Shown here one piece after another: positions 28,914 to 30,166 of a stretch of 30,166 bases of DNA. Made by a program: the position numbers and the translations under genes. The stretch's first letter is position 1. Every line of letters starts with the position of its first letter. This stretch comes from a virus: IMG/VR virus record IMGVR_UViG_3300028388_002122, positions 1 through 30,166 of that record; one strand, given 5' to 3'. The notes beneath the pieces were generated by a model. The model searched no databases and was not told where the DNA came from. It was given only the letters and a program-made list of their open reading frames with translations.

Positions 28914-30166
28914 ATGTCATTACGCCCTATCAAACATCTAGGCACAGGCGCCTTCAAGGAACTTCTCACTTCAGAAGAAGATTACCTTGCATATCGCGCT
29001 GGCGTTCATTTAGGAAAAATGACGACCAGCGACTTGTCTGCGCTTTCGATAAACGATCAGGCAACATTAGTTGGTAGATACGAAGATACCTATCATACCG
29101 GAGGCACTGAAACACCCGCGGAAAGAGTTATTTCAAGAAACTTCGAAGTAATTCTGTCTTCAAATCCTAGCGGTTCTACTCATAGCACAACCTTTGACGA
29201 CCTTTATATTCCTCTTCCGTCCGTTGTTTATGTAGGTGACACACTTGTAATTGGTCTTATTGGTAATGCGATCAGCACTGGAACTGGGCTTAGCGAGATT
29301 GAGTTTCAATTAGGTTTATCTGGTAATGCTGACTATACCATACGCCAAACAACTGCTGATCCTGTCTCTGCAAACATTATTGGTTTACAAACAAGTTGGG
29401 AAGACTATAGCACAAATGCTTTAAACGGTATTCATTCAACATTTTATACGATTGAATTTACTGACACTGGCGTCTTGAATTTTAATCTAAACGCAACTTC
29501 TACTGACAACACCAATACTCTGTCAACTTCTACTGATAGTATTGAGTTCAACTCTATTCGTGTTGAACCTCAAGAAAGACCAATTACTACAGAAGATGTT
29601 TATGAATTATATCAGAACGATGGTTCGGTAGCAAGCGCTAGCACAGACACCACATTCAAGAAAAATCCATTCTACTGGGATCGTACTCAAAGCCCGCCTG
29701 GCTTGAAAGAAATGAACGATGCCGAATTGGATGCTGTCTGTCTTAGATTGTTGCAGGCAGTTTTTACCAACGAATATCCTGGTAACTTTAGACTTGCATC
29801 TGTTGCACCAGGTGATGAGTGGCGCGAATTCATTCCTGAAATTTTCACAGACACTCGCGGTGATGGATCAACTCTTACTTATTCTATCTGGGTTAAATCT
29901 TTTAATCAGATAATTCCTAGTAAAGTTGCGCCCGTTTATCCTGCGCGTGTCAACGGTGAGTTCGCTGGTATTCGCGAACTAAGCGACGCTGAAGTAGAAT
30001 TTACCTTTGGCGAAAGAATGAAGAGTCTGATTCAATCAAGTGGGATTGGAACATATCAACTCCGCTCTTCACTACAAGGTCCTCCTACAGAGGCTGGCGT
30101 GTGGGAGAGCAGAGGCTCTGCTGTTGACACTACACAATCTTTCAAAGAGGCTGAGTCATACATTGG
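28914..30166 (+). CDS. Virion structural (baseplate/fibre) protein, 3' truncated by the window
   Basis: ATG at 28914 and open for 417 codons to the window end. It begins MSLRPIKHLGTGAFKELLTS, then EEDYLAYRAGVHLG, and VGRYEDTYHTGG. Residues about 60-220 are Ser/Thr/Asn-rich and beta-like. A second part has NPFYWDRTQSPPGLKEMNDA, ELDAVCLRLLQAVFTNEYPG, SIWVKSFNQIIPS and RELSDAEVEFTFGERMKSLI. I recall proteins with this start and the FYWDR block from marine T4-like phages, where they are listed as structural; the exact role is not known. The coupled late promoter and position suit a tail fibre or baseplate edge protein. No clear RBS (GAGAAA only). Confidence 0.65.
   Translation, partial: MSLRPIKHLGTGAFKELLTSEEDYLAYRAGVHLGKMTTSDLSALSINDQATLVGRYEDTYHTGGTETPAERVISRNFEVILSSNPSGSTHSTTFDDLYIPLPSVVYVGDTLVIGLIGNAISTGTGLSEIEFQLGLSGNADYTIRQTTADPVSANIIGLQTSWEDYSTNALNGIHSTFYTIEFTDTGVLNFNLNATSTDNTNTLSTSTDSIEFNSIRVEPQERPITTEDVYELYQNDGSVASASTDTTFKKNPFYWDRTQSPPGLKEMNDAELDAVCLRLLQAVFTNEYPGNFRLASVAPGDEWREFIPEIFTDTRGDGSTLTYSIWVKSFNQIIPSKVAPVYPARVNGEFAGIRELSDAEVEFTFGERMKSLIQSSGIGTYQLRSSLQGPPTEAGVWESRGSAVDTTQSFKEAESYI

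Noticed and set aside
1-30166. CRISPR array, insertion sequence, integrase, attachment site or replication origin
   Set aside because: No spaced repeats, transposase or integrase motifs, or iteron-like clusters were seen; the tRNA 3' end is not repeated elsewhere in the window.

Overview
The window is part of the genome of a T4-like contractile-tailed phage (myovirus). The baseplate, tail and replication genes are recognisably T4-type, but their layout and several family members (a DUF4815-type giant baseplate protein, a gp5 analogue spread over several genes, a zinc-less gp32) resemble marine T4-like phages, meaning the cyanophage/pelagiphage/phiM12-like branch, more than T4 itself. The host cannot be read from the sequence. 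Two near-consensus sigma-70 promoters suggest a bacterium with an ordinary housekeeping sigma factor.

Region 1 (1-5100, + strand) is an early/accessory block of small, tightly overlapping genes. It holds the 3' end of an unknown gene, several small unknown proteins, a tRNA-Thr(UGU), a membrane-anchored SleB-type cell wall hydrolase, thyX, four further unknown genes and gp33 (late-transcription co-activator). A segment of about 97 bp, carrying a 24-codon coding end and a strong sigma-70 promoter, occurs twice (207-303 and 1429-1526); the second copy sits directly before the tRNA. Region 2 (5100-6070) is gp32 (ssDNA-binding protein) with a hairpin in its leader, closed by a strong terminator that also serves the opposing operon.

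Region 3 (6068-10979, - strand) is a late operon: gp4 (head completion), a probable acquired glycosyltransferase, a conserved unknown, a tail-tube-like protein, gp26 (hub/tail assembly), a gp51-like extension in the -1 frame, and a hydrophobic repeat protein that is probably the tape measure. Region 4 (11034-30166, + strand) is the baseplate operon: gp48, gp53, a gp27-like hub, gp5-like OB fold plus lysozyme-like domain, amidase, gp5-like beta-helix spike, an unknown, gp25, gp6, gp8, a 1795-residue DUF4815-type protein, a small coiled-coil protein and the start of another virion protein.

Regions 3 and 4 diverge from a 54-bp gap holding two T4-type late promoters that face each other. Exact TATAAATA late elements also precede gp25, gp8 and the last gene, and one lies inside gp4. 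With gp33 present, this indicates T4-style late transcription.

The most interesting features are (i) a run of eight T at the end of gp26 that would let a -1 frameshift fuse gp26 to a gp51-like tail just upstream of the tape-measure-like gene, as in the tail-assembly chaperones of other phages; (ii) the duplicated promoter-plus-coding segment; (iii) the face-to-face late promoters; and (iv) the split gp5 with an apparently degenerate lysozyme domain beside a gene for an intact-looking amidase. No CRISPR array, insertion sequence, integrase or rRNA was seen.
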